NCBI GenBank assembly: GCA_036345935.2
Contig: JADWOT020001409.1
Location: 39,001-103,000 of the forward strand
DNA length: 64,000 bases
Source of the DNA: Taenia hydatigena
Lineage: Eukaryota; Platyhelminthes; Cestoda; Cyclophyllidea; Taeniidae
Reading direction: 5' to 3'
Below, piece by piece: positions 13,561 through 24,929 of the stretch. Positions within the stretch are counted from its first letter, which is position 1; each line of letters opens with the position of its first letter. The notes below the pieces were generated by a model. That model made no database searches and was not told the DNA's origin. It worked only from the letters and a program-made list of their open reading frames with translations. A program made the translations under genes and the position numbers.

Positions 13561-15040
13561 TGCTTTTCCAATTCCCTTAGTGCTGGTCTATACTACCCAA
13601 ATGTGCAGAGTAGTACGTTTCCCATCCTACCACCACGATTGCTTCTCACCCTTCTCCAGTGGAAAGGATGGACCATTTCCACCCATTTCTAACTGTCTGT
13701 CATTTGGGAAGGTATGCTGGTGAGAAGCTGTTTTGGATGACATGAATCAACTCCTACCTGAAGGTGTCAGTCAACTATTTAGCCAGCTAGCTGGAAAAGA
13801 GCTGCTTCCTGCAACATCCAATTCTCAGTGTTTAATTGCCTAGAGAGGTCGACAATAGAGAACTCAATGTCCGAGTGCAGGAACAATGCATGCTTGTCAC
13901 CACCGATCTCATGTACACCATCCTCTCCGCCTGTCGACAACTATCCATCTGCACGGCAAATCACCCACCATCTCACGCGATCAATCGTTTGTTCTCCTGC
14001 TCACTATTACTTCTCCTCACGACCGCTGTGAATGTCGAAATACTGATCTGCCGCACTAGGGAGGCTACTTGAGCGCATCAAAGGAACAAGGAGACGTCAG
14101 AAGCATGCTGATGGGTTCTCATCTCCATTACAGGCAACCGCACACCTGCAGCACACACAGCCAAGCACTGGTTTGCTGTTTGACCCGAAATCTCCATCAA
14201 CTACCCAGCACTACCTGCCTACACCGTGTCGTTGCCCTCACCAGTAGAACAAGCGAAGATAAATGTTATGTACGATGTAGTGTTGAAAGTGACCGTTGGT
14301 GCATTCACACAACGTCTCCTAGGCATCAAGGCCTTGGAGAGGAGCATGTTCCTGGCATTTAAGGCATAGTTCATGTATGCGGTAGTGACGGCCTTGAGCT
14401 TCACGTGTTCAGTGTGCGTGACTGGGTTGCGATTAAGGGGCACTAAGAAGACTTTGAGCTCACTGCTGATCTCGCCCTAAACGAGCTCATTTATTCTAAA
14501 CACTAATCGGTAACTTAAAAAGGGGTCAAAATGCATGCAAAGATTGCTTTTGACAGAAAATAAGTCTGATAGATTACTCCCATCAATGTTTGCATTCACA
14601 ATGTGTTGATTGCATTACTATCGACAGTCACCGATGGTGTTTTATAAAGAAAAAAAACACAAATCCCATAAAGGCGACAACACTTGGTCGATAAATCACA
14701 AAGTGTAAATAAGGAAAGGAAATAGAATGGTGAGAAGTCAAAAAAAATGCCTGCTCTTTAACGCTTTAACTGCTATGATCCGTACTGAGCGCAGGTCAAG
14801 TATGAACTGCCAATGCGCAGAGAACGGACGAAGGATAAGGGAGTTATACTACGGTCAAGGGAACAGGAAAATAATGAAGGATAGGGAGAAAAGGGCTTGA
14901 TCTGCTTCCCCGAGAATAGGCAGTCTCTCCCATGTTAATTTCTACTTGACAATATTTAACGCGGGGAGTAAGAGCAGAGGATCAATCCACCGGTCTCGAG
15001 TCTCTATTGGGTTACTTTGAGAGAAGTCAAATACTTGAAT
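13560..15040. other. C-rich stretch between two gypsy remnants
   Basis: 13600-14400 is locally rich in C on the plus strand, with Ser/Pro/Thr-rich short frames (13828-14072, 14069-14362). This could be the gag or 3' part of a decayed retroelement, but no motif confirms it. The rest is AT-rich with nothing recognised. Confidence 0.3.
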
Positions 15041-15049
15041 CCAGAGAAT

Positions 15050-15720
15050 CGACACTTCCTTTAGCGCTGCGTAATCTTCCTGGGACGAGGAGTCCTGTCA
15101 GACGAGATGGTATTCCTAAAGGCCGTACAAAACAAGCGAACGCCTAACCAACGCTGACCAACGGGGTAGAGATTCGTAGTTTCATTAGCTTGGCGATCTA
15201 CTACAGGCTAAAATAGCTAGACCCTGCATAAATTGACCAAAAAGCTGGCAAAACATTCTAAGTGGAAGGCCGAGCATCACGAAGCGTCAGAAGAACTAGA
15301 ATAAAAACTGCTCCGCAGCGTTTTAAGCCTTACCAAACTTTGAGGACTGCCACCCCGCACTTTCCCAAGGTGGCGAAGAATAAAGAGAACATGTGATCTC
15401 CTACGCCAGTATCAGACTTGGCAACAGTATGAGACGTAAAAGTTCAACAGACCGTGAATTGTTCGCCACCTCTACAATGTTTAGGCACTTCATACTACCT
15501 GATGGCAAGACAGCTCATAGTGAGAACAGATTTCCAAGCGCTGACTTGCTTAGAATCAGAGAAGTAGATGAACCGTTCAGTTGCGCTGTGGTTCGAGGAA
15601 CTGCAGCAATAAAACTTTACAGTTTAGCGCAGAAAAGAAAATTCGCAGGGCGATACGAACGTACTATACTACAAAACACTCATGGCTACAATGAATGGTG
15701 ATATAGTGAGTATGCTTCTT
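15050..15720 (+). mobile_element. second Ty3/gypsy remnant, RT thumb/connection to RNase H
   Basis: From about 15070 the plus-strand frames read VIFLGRGVLSDEM, then FLKAVQNKRTP, then after a shift EIRSFISLAIYYR, then TLHKLTKKLA. These match in order the gypsy thumb and connection region (VxFLGHxVS, KVxAVxxWPxP, EVRSFLGLAxYYRRF, PLxxLTxK). At 15393-15500 the frame reads VISYASIRLGNSMRRKSSTDRELFA, matching the RNase H segment with the catalytic-region pattern YSTxxRELLA. Internal stops are present. The order repeats domains already present in the 12.2-13.6 kb remnant, so this is a separate insertion. Confidence 0.8.
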
Positions 15721-15729
15721 TTGAGCAGG

Positions 15730-18190
15730 CCCAATATACATTGCTATAGAAATACGCAAAGTACCGATCCTGACACAGCCCTGAGTTTTCGACATCATCC
15801 CACCAGGTCTACAGCTGAAGAGATGAGTCTGACTAGCAAGGCAGCAAGGGGAATGTAGCTGAAATGGTTATAACTTGCCCTAGAGGATGAGTCATTTATA
15901 GCTTAAAGAAGTATTGTCGAAAAATTGTACGAAAAGTAAATGAGGCTCTCTCACAAATAATCTCATCAGCAATTTGGTGGACAAGGTCCCATGTAGTCTT
16001 AGAGACTAAAATATTTCCATTTTAACCGAGTTACCGCCTTGACTCTCTTCATGAGGAAAAAGAAAAAAAGTGGAAGGAGAACCATTTTTTTAAATCGAGG
16101 CTGTAATTTTCCGATTTTTGGAATCTGAACACTTCAAGCGGTCTGTAGGCCATCACATGCGAAACAAATCATGATGATGTTAGTATGGGGGCGTATTCGG
16201 TGCACAAACGCTTTGAAGTGGACAGAGGGTAGAGGAAGTGACCAAAACAAGAACTACCTAGTAGTCTTTAGGGTTTTGTCTTGTCTGAACCGTTCATGCA
16301 TTCAGTTGATGCATACTTGTCGCGCCATTCTAACGTTTATCTATCATTCGAGTTAAGCATTCTTGACGCATTAATATAGATTAGTACATAGGAGCAGGAG
16401 CCGCAAGGCAAGCAATCTGTCCTTCTGCTTAGCAGCATGGAGTCTTTTTGAAAATAGGGCATCGATTATTAAGTGGTGGACAATGGTAGGCAAATCTAAT
16501 AAATCACTTTTAATTGGCTTAATTAAATGTAGCACATTTGGACTGACGATGAGCTTACAGAAGTGTAAGATTCAGCTAATCTCAGTTCGGAAGACACAAA
16601 ATCAAATCGCTTCCTCAACGTTCAACCGAGCAATCCCATGTTCATGAGTGTAAGTTGTATAAAGTCCCTAAAAAGTAGATTAGAGGCGATTTTTGAGTAA
16701 CTGTGCTGAGTACCAACTGACGACCAGGCATTTGTCAAAAGAATGAGGTCAAGGCATCGGCGGTAATCAATGACGCGTCTATCCATTAGTTGAGATTGAA
16801 CACGTCACACCGGTTTTATTGGTTATCTAGCAAATTTTACTGCTATGAAGCAGTTGCGAGTCTTTCCACGTCTGTAGGTGCAAGCGCCTTCAGTCATGAT
16901 GATCAAACTGGTGCAATCGGGGTGCAACAAAAATGAGTTCGCAACCGACTTACTTGGATAATTGCCTGACAGAAGAACTACCAATGTGTTAAGGACTATA
17001 TTTATTTTAACTTTCGTTCCCTTCTCCTTCATATTGCTCCATGTTGCTAATGCCACTGCTCTGGACATCGCTTATTCTAAACACGGAGTAGCTGAGTCTT
17101 ATTTCGTCCGTTTTTATTTGCATTCAGAAAGCAGTCAATTAAATCCATGTTTGCAGGTACTTAAGTGTTTCCAATTCTATTAGCAACGTCTTGATTCATT
17201 CGAATCGTACACCGAAAAGCTAATTTTAGAGGTACTCCTTGGCTATCATAACCTGTAAATTGTCAAGTAGAAGGCGCAGCCACAAATAAAATGAAATTAT
17301 AAGGCTTGTTTCATAAATGATACGTAGTAGCTATATTAACGGCTCATAATCACGTTTCTGAATGGACGCATTAATATCTAAATCACTATTAAGGCGTTCC
17401 AATTTATCCTGGCGACTGCTCACTAGTCACCAATTAGGTTGTTACAGCTAACGAATCCAGAAAATCAGTAATAGCCCAATTTAATGCAAATGCATGCTTA
17501 AGAGTTCGCTTGCATTTGCCGCGCGGTAAACGCAAATGCTCAAATTTTGAACTCGTCTGAATAGTTAAAAGCCAGCAATATTAATCAACAGCGTGCAGAT
17601 TGTCAAAAATCGGATGACTACTTTTAGCAAAGCTACGATTTGTTCGGTCGTTAAAAAGCCTAATCACTACGGTTGCTCTGATTTGATAGAGCCTAGAGAG
17701 ATTCAGAGGGAATGAATCAGACTTCGTATGAGGAGGCCAATATTGGCGGCCCTCAAGGCATTTTCGCGCAGAAAACCTTATGCATGCACAATAAGATGCG
17801 TTCTTAGCATGCAAATAATGCTGTTAATGACCCGTCGTCATTTTAGCAAAAGCACACGCTAGCTGCTGTAAATCGGCATAATCTCCCATTTTCCATGCGC
17901 TAATGAAAGCCAACCAGCGATCACAGCCACTCCGGACTGGATTAAGCTAGAGATCGGCTTAGTGTGCTTGATACAATTCGCGTTTAAAGAAAGTGAAGTG
18001 TGCTTGTTTGAAGCCGCCCTATATCTCATGCAGTAAGGCATAGCAGTTGCAGTGCTCCTTAAGCTTACCTATTCACTCATCTGCCTACCTGTCTATCTAA
18101 TCTGCGCTTAAATTATCCGATGACGCAGAATGACAAATAACCGTATAATTATTAGCATTGGTATATTCACACATGCATTAAGCATTCTTC
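15730..18190. other. no supported gene
   Basis: 16962-17183 (plus) contains a hydrophobic run that could be a signal peptide or membrane segment, followed by a donor-like CAG|GTACTT near 17156, but no partner exon was found. The minus-strand frames 17581-17814 and 17859-18041 lie just past the T-box gene's polyadenylation signal and have no recognised domain. Confidence 0.35.
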
Positions 18191-18193
18191 TAA

Positions 18194-18199
18194 TTTATT
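18194..18199 (-). terminator. polyadenylation signal AATAAA for the T-box gene
   Basis: TTTATT on the plus strand is AATAAA on the minus strand. It lies about 83 bp downstream of the T-box stop codon, a suitable distance for the gene's cleavage and polyadenylation signal. Confidence 0.45.
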
Positions 18200-18281
18200 T
18201 GGAAAGCAAAAAGCATGCATAGTCCCCCTCATAAGCACACGCAACCAGGTCTGAATGCCTGGAAGTGAAAGACCAAAATAA

Positions 18282-19946
18282 CTATGTTAAGAAGCACTGA
18301 CGAGTTCTAAATGCTTTGGCATAGGGATTTCTACTAATCTTTGCGTCTGAAATGCGTTTATTGCGATAGACAGTTACGGCTATGAATTCTGTCTCTAAAA
18401 TGACATAGGTACCTACATGCTCGAGGCCTGTTGGAGAACCTGTTTGCAATACTTTCGCATTCGATTGACACGCAGATGCTTCTTCAGGTGCCAAGTCGCG
18501 TACTATATGGTAGCGCGGAATGTAGATCTGTTGCTGCGGGCAAATGTCTAGGCGGAATTATAGCAGGACTCAGAATGAACTTTGCAGCAATCAATTCACC
18601 AAGATATAAAATAAAACTTGCATTAGCAGCGAGATTGATTACCTGATTCTTCATTTTAGCGGTGCAGACATTGTTGGTGATCTTAACTAACTTAAAATCC
18701 ACGCCACAAGCCATCAATCTCGAACCTTTCTCGCATGGGTTACGTGACACGTAGATGTGAGAAGCTAAATGAAACATAAAGACGTCCATTGGGGTCATAC
18801 TTGCAAGGAAGGGGTTTGTGCAGCTATTTACAAAGAAGAGTCTTCTACACTTCAATACGTACACTGCTTTGATGGAAGTGGATGGCACAAGGTCCGACAG
18901 GGTATCCGTTGGCCAGAATGAAATTTGTAGATGACCCGATCTTTTGGCATCAAGTCCATGAAAAATGTGTACTTCTCATCAACCTCCAAGCCCTCAACTT
19001 TTACTGTCAGTGTAGGAAATATCCTTCTGTAATAAATTGCCTGATTGTATTAAATCACTAAGCAAAGGGATGCATGTTGACAAAAAGAATTTTGAATTTC
19101 GAAACCATTTGCCTCCCATTCTTGCTGGTAATCATCTCCATGCGGTAAGGCCACGTAGCCTGCCACGACGCCTTGTCACTCAATCGCAGAGTAATTGTCG
19201 GACGCTGCGATGACTTAGAAAACTCAAAATCTGACCCTGCCACGCAAATGGATGTTAAAGTGTGCATGCCACACGTTGGGCACTGCCTGACTGATGGCCA
19301 ATAGGTCCGAGTGCAGGTCCTGCCTCACAACTGACGGAAGAGTGGATGGACTTGTTTGCACTTCTAATCGGGTTGATGCACTACCCACTGCTGCTTCAGG
19401 TGGTAGTCCTTCGTAGCTGTCTCCATGTCCTGTTTTAATCTTGCTGACTGTTTGTAGGACACTGAGAGAAGGATTGGTATGTTGATATGTGTGCTGCGGC
19501 ATTATACCAAAAGGTGACCAATTACCTGCCTTAGTCGAAGCGCCTTTCCGGTAGTCTAGAGCATTGTCGAAGCAACTTTTCTGCTGTGGCGCTTGATTTT
19601 GCTGCAATCTATGAGCGGTGTCTGAGCCTTCATAGCAGCACAAATTTTGGTGATAGGCAAAGGGGGTCAGATCTGTCTTGAAATACGTAGTCTCACTGCA
19701 GTCAATTTGGCATTATCTTGATGGCGGGTAAGGCAAACCTTGCTGGAAAGGATAGCGTATCCTGGAGTCTGCGTTGTTAAAGTGTGGGACGGACTCATGG
19801 TGAAAACCTGTAGAATACGGTAGTGCGTCAGAGGCCGTCCCTAAATATCGCACTGGCATCAAAGTGCGTTGTATGTTCTGTGTCTCAGCCAGCATGTGCT
19901 CATGTGCGCCAAGTGAAAAGGCGGCCATAGCCACCGAAGCTAACAT
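18282..19946 (-). CDS. T-box transcription factor, six-exon model, about 393 aa
   Basis: Sequence-specific nuclear transcription factor of the T-box family. Minus-strand exons: 19946-19739 (ATG), 19672-19329, 19204-19113, 19026-18863, 18764-18643, 18533-18282 (stop). All phases agree; introns are about 66, 124, 86, 98 and 109 bp. The first 184 residues are Ser/Gln/Pro-rich and poorly conserved. The T-box follows: ITLRLSDKASWQAT, MEMITSKNGRRIFPTLTVKV, DEKYTFFMDLMPKDRVIYKF, SSHIYVSRNPCEKGSRLM, GVDFKLVKITNN, YIPRYHIVRD, ETEFIAVTVYRN, RISDAKISRNPYAKAFR. These align in order with family motifs (EMIxTKxGRRMFP, YxxxMDxVPxDxxRYKF, HPDSP, VSFxKLKLTNN, FxETQFIAVTAYQN, LKIxxNPFAKGFR). The intron after GGGAG uses a GC donor (AG|GCAAAT). 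The protein ends six residues after the T-box unless a further donor (C|GTCAGT, 18301) is used. Divergence is too high to assign a subfamily. Confidence 0.85.
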
Positions 19947-21231
19947 TTGAGGAGGAAAGCAGTGATTGTCAGAGGCCAGTGTAATATTCCCTGGTCAGAA
20001 GCGCCCATTTTCTGGGCCGCGACTAATGAGTCTTGCGGTTGTGGAACGAACAATCGTTATTTTCAGCGAGAGGAGAAAGCGGCACATGGGGTCCGGCTAA
20101 TAATGCTAAAAGTCAGGATCACTTAGTGAGCCACCACTCATCCCCCTTGCTCGTCGTCGTTGGCTTTACAAGGCATCTACCGTAAGACCACAAACCAATT
20201 AAACGTTAACAGATCCTTGCAAAACACAGGCAGGAATAATTTGTTTCGCCATTCAACCAAGGCTAATGCTAACAAATAGACATTAAATTTTCTATCACTG
20301 CCTTAAATTAATGAAAAATTAGCGCATGCGGGTGCTCTGATCAGCATCAGCCAATGTGAATGCGAGACATAAGTTAGCAGTGTACGAAATTTGTGAATGG
20401 TGTTATGCTTTCTGTATCATCGAATTACTGCTAGCGAGCATCCACTGAAAAACACAGCCTATTCATTAATATCCCCGGATTGTTATGTCTCGGAATGCTT
20501 TAGAACCCCAAATGCACAATCTAGAATATATTTTAACTAAAAAGTTCTAAATGTCAGCTTCCTCGTGAACATAATTATTGCACAAAACGAAATAGCATTA
20601 AGTAATCTACCCGCCCATCGACCTACGCATTTGATCCATCAGTTTGGATGTGGTGTGAGTGTACGGCGCTAGAGCGGGTAGCTGCTAAGGAAACAAGACA
20701 TGACGAAGCCGAGGCAATGAGGTAGGCAAAACTCAACTGGTTCACAAGTGCCCTGATCCCTGGGCTACGGGGACGGCTAAAATTTGTTTCCTACTTCTTC
20801 CTTGTCCACTGGTGCAATACGCGACTCCACTGGCCACACTTCATCTATCACACATGTCCTTCCATGTGTCATAACGGCGAAACATGGCATCTGGTCGAAG
20901 GAGAGAGGTTGGCAACAGGAGCGAATGAGATGAGTAGGAGAAGAGTGAGGAGCACAAACGATGCGAATATAAGGGAGTGAGTGCAAAGGAAAAGTATTGG
21001 GAAGGATATGGTTGTGAGAGAGCGAAGGAGAAATGAGTGTAGAGGATTGGTGGTGATGAGGCAGATCAGCAGGTTGAGGCGTCGTCCTGATAAGTGGATG
21101 TTATGGATTCTAGCTTCCACCTCCCCCATTTCAGTTCAATTTACTGCTTCTCCCCTCAAGCATCTAAGTAGATGTCACATCCATCCCTCCTGATGCAATC
21201 CAATGTTGGACAGGCACGGTGATGAGTTTTA

Positions 21232-21304
21232 CGGCTCCGGCGGGACTCGAACCCACAGTCTTCTGATCCGTAGTCAGACGCCCTATCCATTAGGCCACGG
21301 AACC
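21232..21304 (-). tRNA. tRNA-Arg(ACG)
   Basis: Reads arginine codons of the CGN box. The 73-nt cloverleaf is complete on the minus strand: acceptor GGTTCCG/CGGAGCC, D stem GCCT/GGGC, anticodon stem TCTGA/TCAGA around loop CTACGGA (anticodon ACG), T stem GTGGG/CCCGC with loop TTCGAGT, discriminator G. The internal promoter A box (TGGCCTAATGG) and B box (GGTTCGAGTCC) are canonical. No intron. No run of four or more T follows within 50 nt downstream, which is unusual for RNA polymerase III termination. The gene sits inside duplication copy A. Confidence 0.92.
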
Positions 21305-22067
21305 GACCCCTGCATTAACATATTTGATTTACGTATTTGCAGATACCATCAGTAGTGGTTCTTTCACGTCAATAATGCTTGACAGACACATCAACTGTTT
21401 ACGCCTCCTTCTTTCTAAGACTTACGATACATCATGGAATCGCGGTTTGTGATTGGTGAATAACTGTGACATGACTGACCAGTCCATCGGATAACAGCGT
21501 CGCGGTCCGAACATTTGAACTTCTCAAAGGGGTGGTATTGGACACAGCTCAGCTGGGCCCCACTATCCTTCTGGCCACGGATAGATTTTTGGTTGCAATC
21601 ACGACAAAATTAGGTCGAAACACCCTTTTCAGCATCGTAAGTACAGCAAATCTCTTTGCAGGGTAGTTTTCGTCAAATGTTCGGTGTGAGAAAAGCGAAC
21701 TCTGGTTTCTGCTCTGTGCTCAATAAAGCGCAAATAAATTATGACTCTATCTAATCATTTTGTTAGTTCTAGGATATAAATGCCGATGATGGAAAGACTA
21801 ATCCTGTGTCGTTTGCACTCGAGTCTGTCGCGTGTACGACAGGCACAAGCCAGTGAATGTGACCAACTCATTCAAACGATTTCGTCAACAGCCTTTATTG
21901 TCCCCAGTATCCACGTGCCAATGTGTATGTGCGCAGTTTGTCCGACTTCAAGCGTTTGCACCTGTAAGATGAGGGTGAGTTTTGAAAGGCGTAACTCACC
22001 ATACTTTGCTCATGCCACGGCAAGTTATGGTTTGGTTGGCTTTGTTTTATTGACTCATTTGATCAGC

Positions 22068-22282
22068 ATTTTGAGACCACCAACATGTTGTCTCAGCCGT
22101 GCTTTCACCATTTCGTCCATTTATGTATTGAATGCTTGGTCGATGGAACATCTGAATGTAGATGCATTGCACAGCATATACGGAGTGAAATGGATAAATT
22201 GAAATTGTCACAGCTTGCGCATACCTTGCATTTCGTGAACGTAGGGCTCTTGGATTTCGCTAGAGTACTCGTGAGCCATTCC
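22068..22282 (-). pseudogene. frame shared with copy B, unknown protein, interrupted here
   Basis: Read on the minus strand, this segment and 42840-43060 in copy B share a frame with conserved residues (HEMQGMRK, LCNASTF, CSI, QHVGGLK). Several codon differences are synonymous (for example TCT/TCC, TTC/TTT, TGT/TGC, AGA/CGA), which suggests past protein coding. Copy A has in-frame stops. The family is not recognised; a transposon-encoded protein is possible. Confidence 0.4.
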
Positions 22283-22688
22283 TAAGCAGCCTGAGATGGT
22301 GAGCTATTTTGTCAGTGATTTGATTAAGGGAGGTGGTATTTACGCATCCATTCGATTTCTAAAATATGATGACAGGTCTCAAGTGACGAAGAGTGAAGTA
22401 GTTAACGGGTTGCAGTGACAATCGCTCGTGTATCTGTCAGACCGATGCGAAGGAAGGTAGATGCATGAAAGTCGGTCAGGGAAGTGACAGCATGTCGAAC
22501 GGTAGTAGTAATAGGAGGCAGAGAGGAGCATTCGTAAATCTGATGCTCTAACAGCATCGAATTTGTTTGAGATGAAGATGGCAAAGTGAAATTGCGCAGC
22601 AGTGTGCTATAGACCATAGGAATGAAGGAAGGAAGATATCGGCCAGATGAGAGACACATCTGTCAGAAGAGCAATTCATTATTCGCCC

Positions 22689-23033
22689 TCAGCCTAGTAT
22701 TGGATCATGCCTTAGTAGCCACCCCTGATTGAAGCATTCACACCAAAATAGTAGTTTAATGAGCCGAAAGGGGTAGTGCGATGATCTGCCAACACGGAGT
22801 CCATTCAACTCAGCCATACGTTCAGAAGAACCGTCAATACCGCTGAACGACACTCCTGCAAGGTTATTTTGCCCATTTCGCTTAGATAATAAAGGACCGG
22901 AAATAAGTGCATTGTTTTCTTGCATTAACTTTTTTATCCATGGATAGGGTTGTGGCCCCAAAAGAGTGAAAACGAGAAGAGAGACCATTAGGAGATGGCA
23001 GTGATATGGAGTTCGTCTGCACTCACTTCCCAT
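22689..23033 (-). CDS. candidate small secreted protein, 114 codons, within copy A
   Basis: An ATG at 23033-23031 opens a frame starting MGSECRRTPYHCHLLMV and running into a hydrophobic stretch (LLVFTLL), like a signal peptide, then GPQPYPWIKK. A dibasic KR follows further on. In duplication copy B the ATG is kept (near 43783) but the frame stops after six codons, so the open frame survives only here. There is no family match. The frame could include an intron (CCTTGCAG|GAGTG near 22857). It may be chance in a decayed repeat. Confidence 0.28.
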   Translation of the reverse strand: MGSECRRTPYHCHLLMVSLLVFTLLGPQPYPWIKKLMQENNALISGPLLSKRNGQNNLAGVSFSGIDGSSERMAELNGLRVGRSSHYPFRLIKLLFWCECFNQGWLLRHDPILG

Positions 23034-23080
23034 AGCCACAGCAGGTGATATTTTAGATAAATTTGAAGCAGAGTGACCAC

Positions 23081-23106
23081 AAATCCTAATTTCTTAATTA
23101 GGATTT
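23081..23106. repeat. perfect 10-bp inverted repeat, 6-nt loop
   Basis: AAATCCTAAT and ATTAGGATTT flank TTCTTA. The hairpin lies in the part of copy A (about 23040-23330) that has no counterpart in copy B, so it could mark an insertion or deletion end. No adjacent T-run or other signal. Confidence 0.5.
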
Positions 23107-24929
23107 CAAAGCATTGTCTAGTCAGCCATCTGCTGCTAACCATTTGTTTTAATCAAGTTTCTTCTTTCCAACTTTATATATACCGAGGTTTCCACCCAGG
23201 TACTCAACCAAGTGGCCTAAGAGCAGATGTCATCATAATGAAGAATGCTAGAAATGCTGAGTGCAGTGACTAATTATAAGAATTTTTCTGAGAATGCAAT
23301 AAAATTGCGGGAAGGCGTTGTGCCAGAAGCATGCCTCTTGCCATTCACATCAACTTCTTCATCGTTGGCACGTGTGGAGATGAAACAGCGGCACGTGTGG
23401 CAAGTGGTGTGGCATTCTGTTTTGCTTTTCTTAATGCCCAAAGAGAATTGGCACCGTGATGCAGGGGCAATCGAGACTGCAGCACTTCACGTGTCGAAGG
23501 CTTTACTGGTCAAATGGGTGGAGTTTGGCAGCCTCTAAAGCCTTGAGTTAAACCGCACCTCACCGAGAACGAGCAATGCTCTTCATGAGATTATGCCTTT
23601 TAGCCAAGAATATTTTACATATGGTGACACGAAACTTACTTTCACTCATTTTTGCGGACTCTACGGGCGTGGTAACCCTGAAGCTTTTGGATTTGAGGAC
23701 ATAATGGTATAAGGTTAGCCGCGTCTGTGTAATTGCAAACATTCAGCGCGCCAATATTCAGGGTCGGTGCATGAATCACTAGCATCGGCTTACATTGTGC
23801 AACCTTAAAGCCCCTTCCCGGCCAGCCTTGTCCGATTAGTTGGTAAAATCATGCGTGCAGATAGGCGGTTGTATGCGAATGCACTCTTAATCACGGCTGT
23901 TTTGTCCTTGCAAAGTATGCATAACCCTAGGGAAGTTTAATTGCCATGGCCTCCCTATTGCAGAGGACATTATATTTTTAACCATGCAACAGATCTATAG
24001 CATGTTCTTTAAGCAGTAAAGAAGATTATCTTGATAACTTTGGGTTCATCAAGTCATCCTAGGCGATATTTAACAAGAAAAGGTGCGTTAATGGGAGCTG
24101 GAGAGCAAACATGGATAGTGCTAGGGGCTACTTTCAGTACGTTTTGTTTTTGCCAGCTAAACGCTAAGCTGGGTGCCATGTTTGCACCTTGATGCGTTTA
24201 AAGAAAAACCAAGTAAGTTAACTTTGTATTTTGAAGACTTCACTTCATTTGGATGTTGCAAACCAAAATCTGCGATTTTATGGCAAGCTTGAGATTAAGC
24301 AGCGTCTTAGTGCAAGTCCTGCAGTTAGCTCATTCGCTCGGACAATCTGCAAGTTTAATAAAACAGATAACTTAGTTGTATAATGAACATAATTGTCCCC
24401 ACGGCCCATCTGAATCTCTCATTTTGATGCCATTAAAGCAGTCCGAGGGCTTTGAGATACGCTAAGTAAATTTGACAATACTCAAAGTGGTCAGCTGAAA
24501 GGTGTCAAATATGTGTGAAATGAGATGCTGAAGTGATATGACAACGTGACTGATAAAAAAAAACTAAAATTAGACTAATTTGACAACTTAGTCCATGCAT
24601 TTGCCACTCAGATCAAACTGATAGCCGACTTACTTAATGTTTTATTTGTTAATAACCTGAAGTGAAACATCAATTTATACAAATACAGACTATCATAGGC
24701 ATAAATGCATATGCGTTTTTTTGCCTATATACAGATGGAAGCGAAAATCGTAGCTTAATATTGAACAAGGCCTGCTATTTTGGTCACGAACCATAAGTTT
24801 TTGGCATAAGGTTACGTTCCTAAGCATCGTAAAGCACCTTGCGCATTTATGGAAAATCATTTTGGCAAAGTGCATATTGAGCTGGGCGCGATCTTGCATC
24901 AGAAATCATAATGGCTCCAGAGCAGATGA

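Larger units (their letters stand above)
20350..24730 (+). repeat. copy A of an old direct segmental duplication
   Basis: Long stretches align collinearly and in the same orientation with 40375-46860. Anchors include 20490 with 40437 (GCTTTAGAAC..., AGTTCTAAATGTCAG), 20640 with 40580 (CATCAGTTT, GGTGTGAGTG), the tRNA at 21232 with 41066, 21780 with 42579, 22650 with 43415, 23390 with 45535, and 24650 with 46770 (TTAATAACCTGAAG). Substitutions and small indels are frequent, so the duplication is old. Copy A is shorter and keeps an intact tRNA-Arg. It could be a duplicated genomic segment or two members of a large repeat family; two copies cannot separate these. Confidence 0.85.

Noticed and set aside
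19713..19715. In-frame TAA as evidence that the T-box gene is a pseudogene
   Set aside because: A 66-bp GT-AG intron (19738-19673) removes it and restores the phase on both sides.
21780..22202. 140-codon plus-strand frame in copy A
   Set aside because: Copy B keeps the ATG and about 26 codons but then stops. The better conserved frame across copies is on the minus strand.
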